Source: Acidobacteriota bacterium
Lineage (GTDB): Bacteria; Acidobacteriota; Blastocatellia; Pyrinomonadales; Pyrinomonadaceae
Reading direction: 5' to 3'
Length of the DNA stretch: 64,000 bases
NCBI GenBank assembly: GCA_019242475.1
Contig: JAFAVK010000009.1
Coordinates: forward strand, 1 to 64,000
Made by a program: the position numbers and the translations under genes. Shown here one piece after another: positions 1 through 10,482 of the stretch. Numbering within the stretch: position 1 is the first letter of the stretch; each line of letters starts with the position of its first letter. A model generated the notes under the pieces. It had not been told where the DNA came from and did no database searches. It saw only the letters and a list, made by a program, of their open reading frames with translations.

Positions 1-1314
1 GCGCCTCAGGACGACCACCGCGCCGACCATCAGCATGTAGAACGTGACGTCGGCCGGGATGATGTATTCGAGGAGCTGCGTGTAGACGTTGCCGTAGGCG
101 AGTTTGACGGCGCCGGTCGCGGGGTCGGCCGCCGCCGTCACCGTGCGCGGCAGCGTCAGGAGCGCCGCCCACAGCCCTTGCACGGCGAGTGCGAAGGCGG
201 GCACGCGGCGTGAGTTGAGCCGCGCCGCGGGGCGGAAGAAGAGGCGGTCGCAGGCCATCGCGTAGGTGACGCGCGCGCCCGCGAGGAGCAGCCCGTTGTT
301 GCAGCCGAAGGTCGAGACCATGATGGCCGCGGCCATCAGCGCCACGCCCGGAGCCCCCAGCCCCGCGCTCACGGTCGCCGTCGCGATGCTGTTCGGCGGC
401 TTCTGCATGACGTCGAGCGGCAGCGTCAACACGTACGCCAAGTTCGCCAGCAGGTAGAGCCCGACCACGACGGCGCAGCCCGCGAGCAGCGCACGCGGCA
501 GGCTCCGCGCGGGGTCGCGCACCTCGCTCCCCGTGAACGTCACGTTGTTCCACGCCGACTGCGCGAAGAGCGGCCCCGTCATCGCACGCCCGAGCAACAT
601 CACCAAAGCCAGCGCGCCCGCCGCCTCCAACCCCGGCTGCGCCGCCTGCGGCGTCCAGCCGTTCGCCCAGGGGTTCCACCAGTCGGACGTGTAGGCCGCG
701 CTCGCCCGGCTCCAACCCAACCCCAGCCCGACCACGATGAGCCCCGCGAGCGCCGCCGTCTTCGTGAAGGTGAAGGTGTTCTGGATGAGCTTCCCCAGCT
801 TGAGCCCGAGCGTGTTGGTGAACGTGAGCAGGAGGATGAGGCAGACGGCCACGAGCTGCTCGGTCGAGAGCGAGAGGGCGTACCCTTCGGTCAGGCGGAG
901 GGGCTCGACGACGTAGTTACCCGAAGAGACCCAGGGCACGAGCACGCCCGTGAAGCGCGCGAAGGCGACGGCCACGGCCGCGATTGTCCCCGTCTGGATG
1001 ACGAGGAAGAGCGACCAGCCGAAGAGGAAGCCGGGCGCCGGCCCGTACGCCTCGCGCAGGAAGACGTACTGCCCGCCCGCGCGCGGCATCATCGCCGCCA
1101 GCTCCGCGCAGCAGAGCGCCCCCGTGACGGTCAGCAGCCCCGCCAGCGCCCACGCCGCCAGAAGCCACCCCGGCGCCCCGACGAGCCGCGTGGACTCGGC
1201 CGACGTGATGAAAATCCCCGACCCGATCATCGAGCCGACGACGATGGTCGCCGCGTCCAGGGCGCCGAGTCCGCGCTCAAGGTGCTGCGGCGAACGCTCC
1301 GTGGTTTCGCTCAT
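1..1314 (-). CDS. APC-family amino acid permease (3' end outside window)
   Basis: Reading the minus strand from the ATG at 1314 gives an uninterrupted frame to the window edge, about 438 codons. It begins MSETTERSPQHLERGLGALD, followed by a first membrane helix containing GSMIGSGIFI, the glycine-rich unwound-helix motif of the amino acid-polyamine-organocation superfamily. Several further hydrophobic segments follow. The motif PRAGGQYVFLREAYG after helix 2 is typical of the LAT/basic amino-acid branch. The family imports or exchanges amino acids across the cytoplasmic membrane; the substrate cannot be told from sequence. The C-terminus is cut by the window. Start choice: ATG directly before the conserved N-terminus; no strong Shine-Dalgarno. 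Family assignment is firm, substrate unknown. Confidence 0.9.
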   Translation of the reverse strand, partial: MSETTERSPQHLERGLGALDAATIVVGSMIGSGIFITSAESTRLVGAPGWLLAAWALAGLLTVTGALCCAELAAMMPRAGGQYVFLREAYGPAPGFLFGWSLFLVIQTGTIAAVAVAFARFTGVLVPWVSSGNYVVEPLRLTEGYALSLSTEQLVAVCLILLLTFTNTLGLKLGKLIQNTFTFTKTAALAGLIVVGLGLGWSRASAAYTSDWWNPWANGWTPQAAQPGLEAAGALALVMLLGRAMTGPLFAQSAWNNVTFTGSEVRDPARSLPRALLAGCAVVVGLYLLANLAYVLTLPLDVMQKPPNSIATATVSAGLGAPGVALMAAAIMVSTFGCNNGLLLAGARVTYAMACDRLFFRPAARLNSRRVPAFALAVQGLWAALLTLPRTVTAAADPATGAVKLAYGNVYTQLLEYIIPADVTFYMLMVGAVVVLRR

Positions 1315-1416
1315 GTCAAGGGTGTCGGCCGTCGCGGAAGTGTGATTACGGGGGCGTATGTTCCTCCGCGCCGCCGACGTTTGTCAACGGCCGCGCGGGC
1401 GCGCGCGGGGCGGAGA

Positions 1417-1448
1417 AACCCGGGGCCGACGCGGGCCGGCCCCGGGTT
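1417..1448 (-). terminator. GC-rich hairpin after the DUF1906 gene
   Basis: An 11-bp perfect stem (AACCCGGGGCC paired with GGCCCCGGGTT) with a 10-nt loop lies just downstream, on the minus strand, of the stop codon at 1461. There is no clear U-run, so it may be a pause or 3'-end stabilising hairpin rather than a full intrinsic terminator. Confidence 0.5.
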
Positions 1449-1460
1449 CGCGCTCCCGGC

Positions 1461-2150
1461 TCAGGCCGGGTTCGGCGGCTCGATGAGGGGCACGACCGAA
1501 GGATCCGGGACGAGCGCCGTGTCGAGGTCTACGGGTTTGAGTTGGGTGCCGCCGAGGAGGAGCGTGCAGTTCTGCGCGAACTGCAAGACCTTCGCGCCGG
1601 AGAAGCTCGACTGCGAGGGGTCGGGCGCGGGCACCGGCGGGCTGAAGACGTGGCCGTTCGAGAATTTCAACTGGAAGACCCAGGGGATGGCGCGGCTGTC
1701 ATGCGCGAGGAACTGCGCGGCGAGCAGGTGCGAGCAGTAGACGCCGGGCGTGCACCCCGCGCCGACGACCGCCTGCACCCAGGCCACGTAGTAATCGAAG
1801 AAGGCCGGGACGACGGGCGGCCCCGTCTCGATGTCGAGGTAGACGACCGCGGACGCCGGGAAGCCCGCTTGCTGCATCAGCGCGGCGGCGTTCTTGCCGT
1901 CGGCGGTGCCCTGCTTGGTCGTCAGGACGTGCGAGCCCGGCCCCGACTGCTGCTGCCCGACGTAGACGGGCGCGAAGCCGTAGCCGAGGCCGCTCAGGAG
2001 CGCGCGCTTCTTCATGAAACCGGCGTCGGGGTGTGACGGCGCGGGGCCGAGGTAGAAACCCGTGAAGGCGATGTTGGCCTGCGCGCGCGCTAGCTTCATC
2101 ACGTTGTCGCCGGGGTAAGTCGCCGTGTCGAGACCTAGAAAGACTGGCAT
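1461..2150 (-). CDS. DUF1906 (Rv2525c-like glycoside-hydrolase-like) domain protein
   Basis: The 229-aa protein starts MPVFLGLDTATYPG and contains FTGFYLGP near residue 30 and VVYLDIETGP near residue 105. These are the strand-end acidic motifs of the DUF1906 / Rv2525c-like family, a TIM-barrel related to GH25 lysozymes; YVGQQQSGPGSH is also typical. Family members are thought to act on cell-wall glycans, but activity is mostly unproven. I chose ATG 2150 because AGGAGA lies about 5 nt upstream; the frame stays open further upstream without such a site. No signal peptide is visible from this start. A GC-rich hairpin follows. Family assignment is fairly sure, function inferred. Confidence 0.75.
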   Translation of the reverse strand: MPVFLGLDTATYPGDNVMKLARAQANIAFTGFYLGPAPSHPDAGFMKKRALLSGLGYGFAPVYVGQQQSGPGSHVLTTKQGTADGKNAAALMQQAGFPASAVVYLDIETGPPVVPAFFDYYVAWVQAVVGAGCTPGVYCSHLLAAQFLAHDSRAIPWVFQLKFSNGHVFSPPVPAPDPSQSSFSGAKVLQFAQNCTLLLGGTQLKPVDLDTALVPDPSVVPLIEPPNPA

Positions 2151-2438
2151 CTCTTCTCCTTTCGAGTCAGGTGCGGTTGACGGAGGGCCGTCTGCGGTCA
2201 GGGCGGTCGCCGCGCGGCACGGTGCGGACGCGGCACGAGGGGCGCGCATGTTGCTACGCGCGGAGCAGCGCTGTCAAGCCAAAACGGCCCGCCCGCGCGG
2301 GCTCGGACGCTTGACAGCCGCGCCGCGCCTTCCCTAGTCTTTGAAGTGGCGAGTCCCTGAGCGCACTCCCGCCGCACACTTGGAAGTCCGACGCTTTAAT
2401 CCCGTCGAAGGCATTTCGGAAAGCAAAACGGAAAAATC

Positions 2439-3776
2439 ATGGTCAAAGAAGAGATCAAGCGCCTCGTCGAGGCGAAGGGCGCCCGGGTGGGCGTCATCGG
2501 GCTCGGGTACGTCGGCCTGCCGCTGGCGGTCGAGTTCGCGCGCAAGGGCTTGCGCGCCGTCGGCTTCGAGGTGGACGCGCGCAAGGCCGAGCTGATTAAC
2601 CAGGGCGAGTCTTACATCGGCGACGTGCACTCGGCGGCCCTCGCCGAGGTCGTCAAGGCCGAGCGCCTGCACGCGACGACCGACTTCGACGAGCTGTCTT
2701 CGTGCGACGCCATCATCATCTGCGTCCCGACGCCGCTCAGGAAGACGAAGGAGCCCGACATCTCCTACATCCTCGCCGCCGCCGAGCAGATTCAGAAGCG
2801 CCTGCGGCGCGGGCAGCTCGTCATCCTCGAATCCACGACCTACCCCGGCACGACCGACGAGGTGCTGCTGCCGATGTTCGAGGAGGGAGGCTTGAAGTTG
2901 GACGAAGACTTCCTGCTCGCCTTCAGCCCCGAGCGCGTTGACCCCGGCAACCCGCAGTTCCACACCGACAACATCCCGAAGGTCGTCGGCGGCTGCACGG
3001 ACGACTCGACCGAGGTCGCCGCCGCGCTCTACGGTTTAATAGTTAAGGAAGTCCACGCGGTCTCTTCGGCGCGCGTGGCCGAGGCGGCGAAGCTTTTGGA
3101 GAACACCTTCCGCGCCGTGAACATCGGCATGGCGAACGAGATGGCGCGGCTCTGCTACCACCTCGGCATCGACACGTGGGAGGTCATCCGCGCGGCGGCG
3201 ACCAAGCCGTTCGGCTTCATGGCCTTCTACCCCGGCCCCGGCATCGGCGGCCACTGCATCCCGCTCGACCCGCACTACCTCTCCTGGAAGGCGCGCCAGC
3301 ACGGCTTCGACTCGCGCTTCATCGGGCTCGCGGAGGAGGTCAACTCGCGGATGCCCGAGCACGTCGCCACGCTCGTCACCGACGCCCTCAACGACGAGCA
3401 GAAGTCTCTGAAGGGCTCGCGCGTGCTCATCCTCGGCGTCGCCTACAAGAAGGACATCGACGACGTGCGCGAGAGCCCCGCGCTCTCCATCATCGACCGC
3501 CTGCGCGCGAAGGGGGCCGAGGTCGTCTACCACGACCCGTTCGTCGCGGAGGTGCGTTTCGACGACGCGCACACGCAGGGGAGCGGCGAGCCTTTGCACT
3601 CCACCGAGTTGACCGACGAGGAGCTGTCGGCCGCCGACTGCGCCGTCATCGTCACCGACCATTCGGGGCTCGACTACGACCGCGTCTGCCGGCTCTCCAA
3701 AGTCATCGTGGACACGCGCAACGCGCTCTCGCGCGACCAGCGCAAGGCGAGCTGCGCCAAGATCGTCAGGCTGTAA
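2439..3776 (+). CDS. nucleotide-sugar dehydrogenase (UDP-GlcNAc/UDP-glucose 6-dehydrogenase type)
   Basis: A 445-aa cytosolic enzyme of the UDP-glucose/GDP-mannose dehydrogenase family, which oxidises the C6 of a nucleotide sugar to a uronic acid with two NAD+. Seen: the N-terminal Rossmann motif GVIGLGYVGLPLA (about residue 18), CVPTPL, the substrate motif STTYPGTT and SPERVDPGN. The central segment PGPGIGGHCIPLDP carries the catalytic Cys. The C-terminal domain contains ILGVAYKKDIDDVRESPAL. The SPERVDPGN and GIGGHCIPLDP variants resemble WbpA/TviB/WecC-type UDP-HexNAc dehydrogenases more than UDP-glucose dehydrogenase, so UDP-GlcNAcA formation for surface polysaccharide is the better guess. 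No other polysaccharide genes are adjacent. A heptad hairpin begins 4 nt after the stop codon. Confidence 0.9.
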   Translation: MVKEEIKRLVEAKGARVGVIGLGYVGLPLAVEFARKGLRAVGFEVDARKAELINQGESYIGDVHSAALAEVVKAERLHATTDFDELSSCDAIIICVPTPLRKTKEPDISYILAAAEQIQKRLRRGQLVILESTTYPGTTDEVLLPMFEEGGLKLDEDFLLAFSPERVDPGNPQFHTDNIPKVVGGCTDDSTEVAAALYGLIVKEVHAVSSARVAEAAKLLENTFRAVNIGMANEMARLCYHLGIDTWEVIRAAATKPFGFMAFYPGPGIGGHCIPLDPHYLSWKARQHGFDSRFIGLAEEVNSRMPEHVATLVTDALNDEQKSLKGSRVLILGVAYKKDIDDVRESPALSIIDRLRAKGAEVVYHDPFVAEVRFDDAHTQGSGEPLHSTELTDEELSAADCAVIVTDHSGLDYDRVCRLSKVIVDTRNALSRDQRKASCAKIVRL

Positions 3777-3779
3777 GCT

Positions 3780-3861
3780 CTAAGTTCAAAGTTGCAAGTT
3801 CTAGGTTCGAAGTTAATTCCACCTTTGACTTTGAACCTTGAACTTGCAACTTTGAACTTAT
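3780..3861. repeat. heptad hairpin 1 (unit like AAGTTCA)
   Basis: Inverted repeat with arms of about 35 nt and only about three mismatches. The left arm is five tandem 7-nt units with consensus nAAGTT(C/G), the right arm is its complement, and the loop is about 7 nt. It starts 4 nt after the stop of the nucleotide-sugar dehydrogenase and lies between two co-directional genes. Confidence 0.85.
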
Positions 3862-3945
3862 CCTTTTCGAAGGGGGCGGAGAGGAGTTAGAATGACTCCT
3901 CCCCGCCCCCTTCCTTTGGTCGAGAGCAGCAGGAGTGAGCCCATC

Positions 3946-4599
3946 ATGTCAACGCAGGCGAAGGAGAGACTCCCCCTGGAGGAGGTCGCGAACTGCGCGA
4001 CGCACGGGGTGGGGCTGGCCTTGAGCTTGGCTGGGTTCGTCGCGCTGGTCGCGCTCGCCCTGGCGCACGGCGACGCGTGGCACCTCGCGAGCTGCGGCGT
4101 CTACGGCGCGTCGCTCGTCGCGCTCTACCTCGCCTCGACGCTCTACCACGGCGCGCGCCAGCCGCGCGCGAAACAGTTCTTTCAGGCGCTCGACCACTGC
4201 GGCATCTACCTGCTCATCGCGGGGACGTACACGCCTTTCACGCTCGTCACGCTGCGCGGGCCGTGGGGGTGGACGCTGTTCGGGCTGGTGTGGGGACTGG
4301 CGCTGGCGGGCATCCTCTTCCGCGTCATCTTCGGCGAGCGCCACCGGCCGCTGGCCGTCGCGTCCTACGTGTTGATGGGCTGGCTCTGCGTCGTCGCCGT
4401 CAAGCCGATCCTCGCACTCGTCCCTCTGGGCGCGCTCGCGTGGATCGCGGCCGGCGGCTTGGCCTACACGACGGGCGTCTTCTTCTTCGCCGCCAAGCGC
4501 ATCCCGCACCACCACGCCATCTGGCACCTCTTCGTCCTCGGCGGCAGCATCTGCCACTACGTCGCGGTGTTGCTGTACGTCCTGCCGGCGAGGAGTTGA
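3946..4599 (+). CDS. hemolysin III / PAQR-type membrane protein
   Basis: A 217-aa integral membrane protein with seven hydrophobic segments. It shows the three PAQR/HlyIII signatures: STLYHG with a metal-binding His near residue 65, DHCGIYLLIAGTYTPF, and the C-terminal AIWHLFVLGGSICHY with two further His that should complete the zinc site. Bacterial members (YqfA/TrhA) affect membrane fluidity or lipid homeostasis; the 'hemolysin' name is historical. I chose ATG 3946, giving MSTQAKERLP before the conserved NxxTHG segment (seen as NCATHGVG). AGGAG sits about 10 nt upstream. An in-frame start at 3892 would add 18 residues without a ribosome site. Confidence 0.88.
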   Translation: MSTQAKERLPLEEVANCATHGVGLALSLAGFVALVALALAHGDAWHLASCGVYGASLVALYLASTLYHGARQPRAKQFFQALDHCGIYLLIAGTYTPFTLVTLRGPWGWTLFGLVWGLALAGILFRVIFGERHRPLAVASYVLMGWLCVVAVKPILALVPLGALAWIAAGGLAYTTGVFFFAAKRIPHHHAIWHLFVLGGSICHYVAVLLYVLPARS

Positions 4600-4603
4600 G
4601 ATT

Positions 4604-4618
4604 AGCCCCTTCGGGGCT
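4604..4618 (+). terminator. short GC hairpin after the HlyIII gene
   Basis: AGCCCC-TTC-GGGGCT hairpin 4 nt after the stop codon, followed by a pyrimidine-rich stretch (TCTCTGTCTT). Plausible weak intrinsic terminator of the HlyIII gene. Confidence 0.45.
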
Positions 4619-4619
4619 T

Positions 4620-4787
4620 CTCTGTCTTACTTCTCGGCCTTCACCGCCGAGGTCTCGACGGGCGCGGACGCCCTCTTCTCTATCCCCGAACGGCACGTTC
4701 CGCCACCCCGTCAACCTCGGCGACCTCTCCCGGTTCAAATGCACCGACTGCCACGCCGGCAAGAACTGGACGCTCGAAGGCGACTGA
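4620..4787 (+). pseudogene. possible remnant of a c-type cytochrome gene (single CxxCH)
   Basis: The open stretch ending at the TGA at 4785-4787 encodes GTFRHPVNLGDLSRFKCTDC followed by HAGKNWTLEGD, i.e. one heme-c binding motif CTDCH near the C-terminus. No in-frame ATG with a ribosome site precedes it. The peptide that best resembles an upstream continuation (AFTAEVSTGADALFSIPER) is in a different frame, suggesting a frameshift. I read it as a decayed fragment of a small multiheme or PVC-type cytochrome, but a short chance frame is possible. A strong hairpin follows 10 nt later. Confidence 0.35.
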
Positions 4788-4797
4788 ACGTTCTTGC

Positions 4798-4841
4798 AAA
4801 AGGGAGGGCCACATCGTTGCTGCGATGTGGCCCTCCCTTTT
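4798..4841. terminator. perfect 19-bp hairpin, bidirectional terminator
   Basis: A flawless 19-bp stem with a 6-nt loop (TTGCTG). One arm begins AAAAGGGAGGG and the other ends CCCTCCCTTTT, so each direction gives a GC stem followed by T residues. It separates the plus-strand HlyIII region from the minus-strand genes ending at 4880 and can serve both. Confidence 0.8.
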
Positions 4842-4879
4842 GGGTCGGCATCAGTCCCGGCGTGGCGGCGCCGCGGCCT

Positions 4880-5398
4880 TCAGTTGGCGCCGGGGCAGCG
4901 GAGGCGCTTGTACCTCGCCGCGGGGGTGTGGGTGATGCTGAGGACGCGCCCGTAGTCGGCGCCCGGCTTGTCGAAGACCTCGTAGGTGACGCCGGCCGCC
5001 GCGTCCTTGTAGTTGGCGTGGGAGGGCGTGTCGCCCGCCGCCTCCTTCTCCAGCTTGCCGAGGTCGAGGCCGAGGTCGGCGACGCGCAGCTCCGTCCGGG
5101 GCGTGACGACGATGCTCAGCACCGTGCCGGCGGGGACGTTCCAGCCGCCCCCCGCCGCGCAGCGCTTGCCGTCCGCGTAGAAGATGCGCGCGTATTCGTC
5201 GTCCTCGAACTCGTAGCTCGAATAGGACGCGTTGCCCGAGGCGGGCTTGCCCAGCCGCCGCAGCACGTCGGCGCGCCTCGACTGCGCCGGCACGATGCGC
5301 CGCCACCCTGCGGCGCGCCGCGTCTGCGTCTGCGCGGCCACGGACAGCACCGCGCAGACGCACGCGAGAATCAACCCTGCGGCCCTCGTCTTCCTCAT
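4880..5398 (-). CDS. secreted hypothetical protein
   Basis: 172 aa. A signal peptide is evident: MRKTRAAG, then a hydrophobic stretch ILACVCAVLSVAAQ. The mature part begins RRIVPAQSRRADVLRRLGKP, which resembles the N-terminal 'threshold/ratio' helix of BamE/SmpA-like small periplasmic proteins, but I would not assign it there. Two Cys, in KRCAAG and the C-terminal RLRCPGAN, could form a disulfide. The start lies 1 nt after the stop of the upstream minus-strand gene, so the two are very likely co-transcribed. I do not recognise the family. Confidence 0.75.
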   Translation of the reverse strand: MRKTRAAGLILACVCAVLSVAAQTQTRRAAGWRRIVPAQSRRADVLRRLGKPASGNASYSSYEFEDDEYARIFYADGKRCAAGGGWNVPAGTVLSIVVTPRTELRVADLGLDLGKLEKEAAGDTPSHANYKDAAAGVTYEVFDKPGADYGRVLSITHTPAARYKRLRCPGAN

Positions 5399-5399
5399 C

Positions 5400-6041
5400 C
5401 TACTTGCAAGCCTTCCTCAACTCGGTGTCCCAGTAGTGGCTGAAATCGAACCTGTTCCCGGAGGTCGGCAGCGGCGGCCGGTTGCCGGGCAGCGTGCTGA
5501 CCACGACGGCGTACTCCTGATCCGAGTAGACGAGGCGGCCCGCGTGGTGGAGCGTCTCGTGCAGCGCGATGGGCGCGTCGCTTTGCAGGTAAGCGTCCTT
5601 CAACTCCTGGAACGTGAGGGGCGCGCCGGGGCGGAAGTTGCCGATCTGAATCTGCGCGTCCCCGGTGGCGACGCTGCCGAGCGCGAAGTTGGCGCCGGGG
5701 ATCGCGCCCCCCGCCGTGTCGCCCGCGCGCACAAACCCTTTCTGCTTCCGAACCAGGTCGAAAATCCTCAGCACGTCGCCCTCCTCGACCAGCGTGTTGC
5801 CGGGCGCCGCGTGCTTGGCGACCTCCGCGACCAGTGCTTTGATGAAGGCGGCCGCCTTCTCTTTAGCCAGAATCTTCACAATCTCCTGGCGGATGCCCTC
5901 CACGTCAATCGGGAAGATCATCCTGGCGGCGTCGTTGGGGTTGATCTTAGCATTCTTATCGTCGGGCATCATCGCGCCGCCGGTGTGAATCTCTAGCGTC
6001 GCCTTGTTGGGGTCGATCTTAGCATTCTTATCGTCGGGCAT
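5400..6041 (-). CDS. hypothetical protein with duplicated N-terminus and HExxH-like motif
   Basis: 213 aa from ATG 6041, which has AGGAGA 8 nt upstream. The first 35 residues contain the same short block twice, MPDDKNAKIDPNKA and MPDDKNAKINPNDA. The second block also begins with Met, and its own start is an alternative. The middle is helical (IRQEIVKILAKEKAAAFIKALV). The segment APIALHETLHHAGRL contains HETLH, matching the HExxH zinc-peptidase consensus with a downstream His; a third ligand is not obvious, so protease activity is only a suggestion. There is no signal peptide, although the coupled downstream gene encodes a secreted protein. Family unknown. Confidence 0.7.
   Translation of the reverse strand: MPDDKNAKIDPNKATLEIHTGGAMMPDDKNAKINPNDAARMIFPIDVEGIRQEIVKILAKEKAAAFIKALVAEVAKHAAPGNTLVEEGDVLRIFDLVRKQKGFVRAGDTAGGAIPGANFALGSVATGDAQIQIGNFRPGAPLTFQELKDAYLQSDAPIALHETLHHAGRLVYSDQEYAVVVSTLPGNRPPLPTSGNRFDFSHYWDTELRKACK
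5934..6041 (-). repeat. 72-bp-spaced direct repeat at the 5' end of the gene
   Basis: A roughly 36-bp direct repeat (5934-5969 and 6006-6041, one mismatch) offset by exactly 72 nt, i.e. 24 codons, duplicates the MPDDKNAKI(D/N)PN block in frame. Looks like a recent tandem duplication of the gene start. Confidence 0.8.
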
Positions 6042-6263
6042 GGCCGATCTCCTTTCGTGTCGCGGCGTCAAATGGGGGCGGCCCGGGCCGAAGGGGTTCG
6101 ACGGCACGAAGCGGGCCGAAGTGACCTCACATTTCCTTCGTCTGGCCTGCCGGAAAATGAGGCTCGTTTAAGAGACGCGCCCCGCGGAGCCGTCGCTTCG
6201 GGGGCGCGTGTTCGACAGCGCAGCATATAAGCTCACGGGCGGCCCTTTGTCAACGTCCGCGAC

Positions 6264-7340
6264 TCAGGCGGCCGGCGGGCGGTACGCGTCGCCGAGCTGC
6301 GCGACGCGGCCGAGCTGCGCGACGCGCTCGCGCAGGGCGCGCGTGAAGCAGTCGGCCTCCTCGCGCGTGGCGCCGCTGGCTAAGAGCCCCTCGCGGAGCT
6401 GCCCGTCGTTGACGCGCCCCAGGTAGGAGTGGAGCCAGCGCACGTCGGAGACCTTGATGCCCTCGGTCGCCTCGTCCGTCCGCTGCCCCGTGTAGCCCCA
6501 CTCGACGAAGCCGTCCCTGACCCCGCGCACGAAGTCCGCGTTCTGCGAGGCGAAGCCCTCGCAGTCCCACTTGGTGCGCGTCAGGGGGCTCCCGGACTTC
6601 CCCATCGAGGCGCCCCAGTCGATGACGAGGTAGCGCGCCTCGACCGTGCCGTCGGGCAGCGTGTGCTCGAAGATGGCCGTGTTCGAGCCGCGCGCCACGT
6701 CCCGCACGTCCTTGTTGTCCCAGTTCGACACGAGCATCAAAAGCACCTTCAACCCCGCCAGCTCGCGCGTGCCGACGAAGGGGTTGTCGTCCCAAGACCA
6801 GCCGTGCTCGTCGAAGAGCTTGCGCACGCCCTCCTCGTCCAGTTCAAACCGCGCGTCTTTAAAACTGAAGTCCTCGGCGACGCACGCTCGCGCGCGTCCC
6901 AGATTCTCCGCCCCGTCGATGCGGCCCGAGGCGACGTAGTAGGCGGCCTCGACGTGGTAGCCCGCGGCCCAGGCGAGGCGCGTCGCGAACGTCTCGCTCT
7001 TCACCTCGTCGCCCCACTTCACGCGCCAGCGCAGGTCGCGCGCGTCGTGCACCGACAGGCAGGGGTTCGACCCCGTGGCGTGCTCCTCGACGAAGCGGAA
7101 GGGCGGCGCGGGCTCGCGGCCCCGGCCGCCGCAGCCGCCGCGGAAGTCGAGGCGCCCCACGTCGCCCGGGTCGCGCCAGAGCGAGAGCCTGCGCGCGCGC
7201 AAGGGGCGCTCCCTCGCCGTCCAGACCTTGTAGCGCGAGACGGCCCACCAGAAGAGGTAGACGACGATGACGCCCGACGCCGTCCCGATGGCGGCGATGA
7301 AGAGAATGGTCGTGAGCTTCGGGAACAGAAGCAGGGTCAT
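6264..7340 (-). CDS. membrane-anchored protein with kinase-like (HipA/FAM20-type) motifs
   Basis: 358 aa. Residues about 8-33 form one transmembrane helix (ILFIAAIGTASGVIVVYLFWW), with the bulk of the protein on one side. The soluble part holds a set of spaced motifs like an atypical kinase fold. These are WRVKWGDEVKSETFATRLA (about residue 105; Lys and Glu as in beta3 and helix C), LVSNWDNKDV (about 203; like a catalytic-loop D-x-K) and YLVIDWGASMG (about 237; like a DFG metal-binding Asp). I do not know a named family. It could be a secreted or periplasmic kinase, or a degenerate relative. Near the C-terminus the pair RVAQLG RVAQLG comes from an 18-bp tandem duplication. No operon partner is clear. 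Confidence 0.7.
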   Translation of the reverse strand: MTLLLFPKLTTILFIAAIGTASGVIVVYLFWWAVSRYKVWTARERPLRARRLSLWRDPGDVGRLDFRGGCGGRGREPAPPFRFVEEHATGSNPCLSVHDARDLRWRVKWGDEVKSETFATRLAWAAGYHVEAAYYVASGRIDGAENLGRARACVAEDFSFKDARFELDEEGVRKLFDEHGWSWDDNPFVGTRELAGLKVLLMLVSNWDNKDVRDVARGSNTAIFEHTLPDGTVEARYLVIDWGASMGKSGSPLTRTKWDCEGFASQNADFVRGVRDGFVEWGYTGQRTDEATEGIKVSDVRWLHSYLGRVNDGQLREGLLASGATREEADCFTRALRERVAQLGRVAQLGDAYRPPAA

Positions 7341-7426
7341 AAGAAGTAAGCGTGTGCCGCCTACTATATCACCCGCTTTCGTCCCCGAATTGTGGAGAAG
7401 ATGTTGAGGAAGGTTCAGCTAGAAAA

Positions 7427-7502
7427 GGTTGTGGGTGCCGGGTGTTAGGTTTTGGGGAAGATGACTGCTCTCCCCAAAACCTAACACCGGCACCCACAAC
7501 CC
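7427..7502. repeat. heptad hairpin 2 (units like GGTnnnG), behind ppdK
   Basis: Inverted repeat with arms of about 34 nt and two one-base bulges. The left arm reads as five 7-nt units, four of them starting GGT (GGTTGTG, GGTGCCG, GGTGTTA, GGTTTTG), then GGGAAGA. It lies 6 nt beyond the ppdK stop (minus strand) and probably forms its 3' end. Confidence 0.8.
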
Positions 7503-7508
7503 AAACCC

Positions 7509-10217
<2,709 letters not shown>

Positions 10218-10348
10218 AGAATTAGTCCTTCCTCGGTCTTCGGCAGGAGTCAGCTTACGGCGGGCGGTCGGCACGTGCGTGACGGCCGTCCGGGGAGCAA
10301 TTGTGTGGCGGCAAGCCTACCCCAATCCCGCGCCGAGGGCAACAGAGG

Positions 10349-10482
10349 GGAGCAGGCAGTAGGCAGATGGCAGTAGGCAGTAGGCAGTACGCTCCGCGCT
10401 TCGGACGTTGAAGCTTTAGCCCACGATTTCCGACGGCAGTGTCTTCAACTGCCTACTGCCTACTGCCCACTGCTTACTGTCT
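10349..10482. repeat. heptad hairpin 3 (unit GCAGTAG)
   Basis: Left arm about 10351-10389 and right arm about 10447-10480, each made of tandem GCAGTAG-type 7-mers with small variations (GCAGATG, GCAGTGG). The spacer of about 57 nt contains a weak GCTTC/GAAGC hairpin. It directly abuts the stop codon of the GDT1-like gene and lies upstream of ppdK. Confidence 0.85.
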
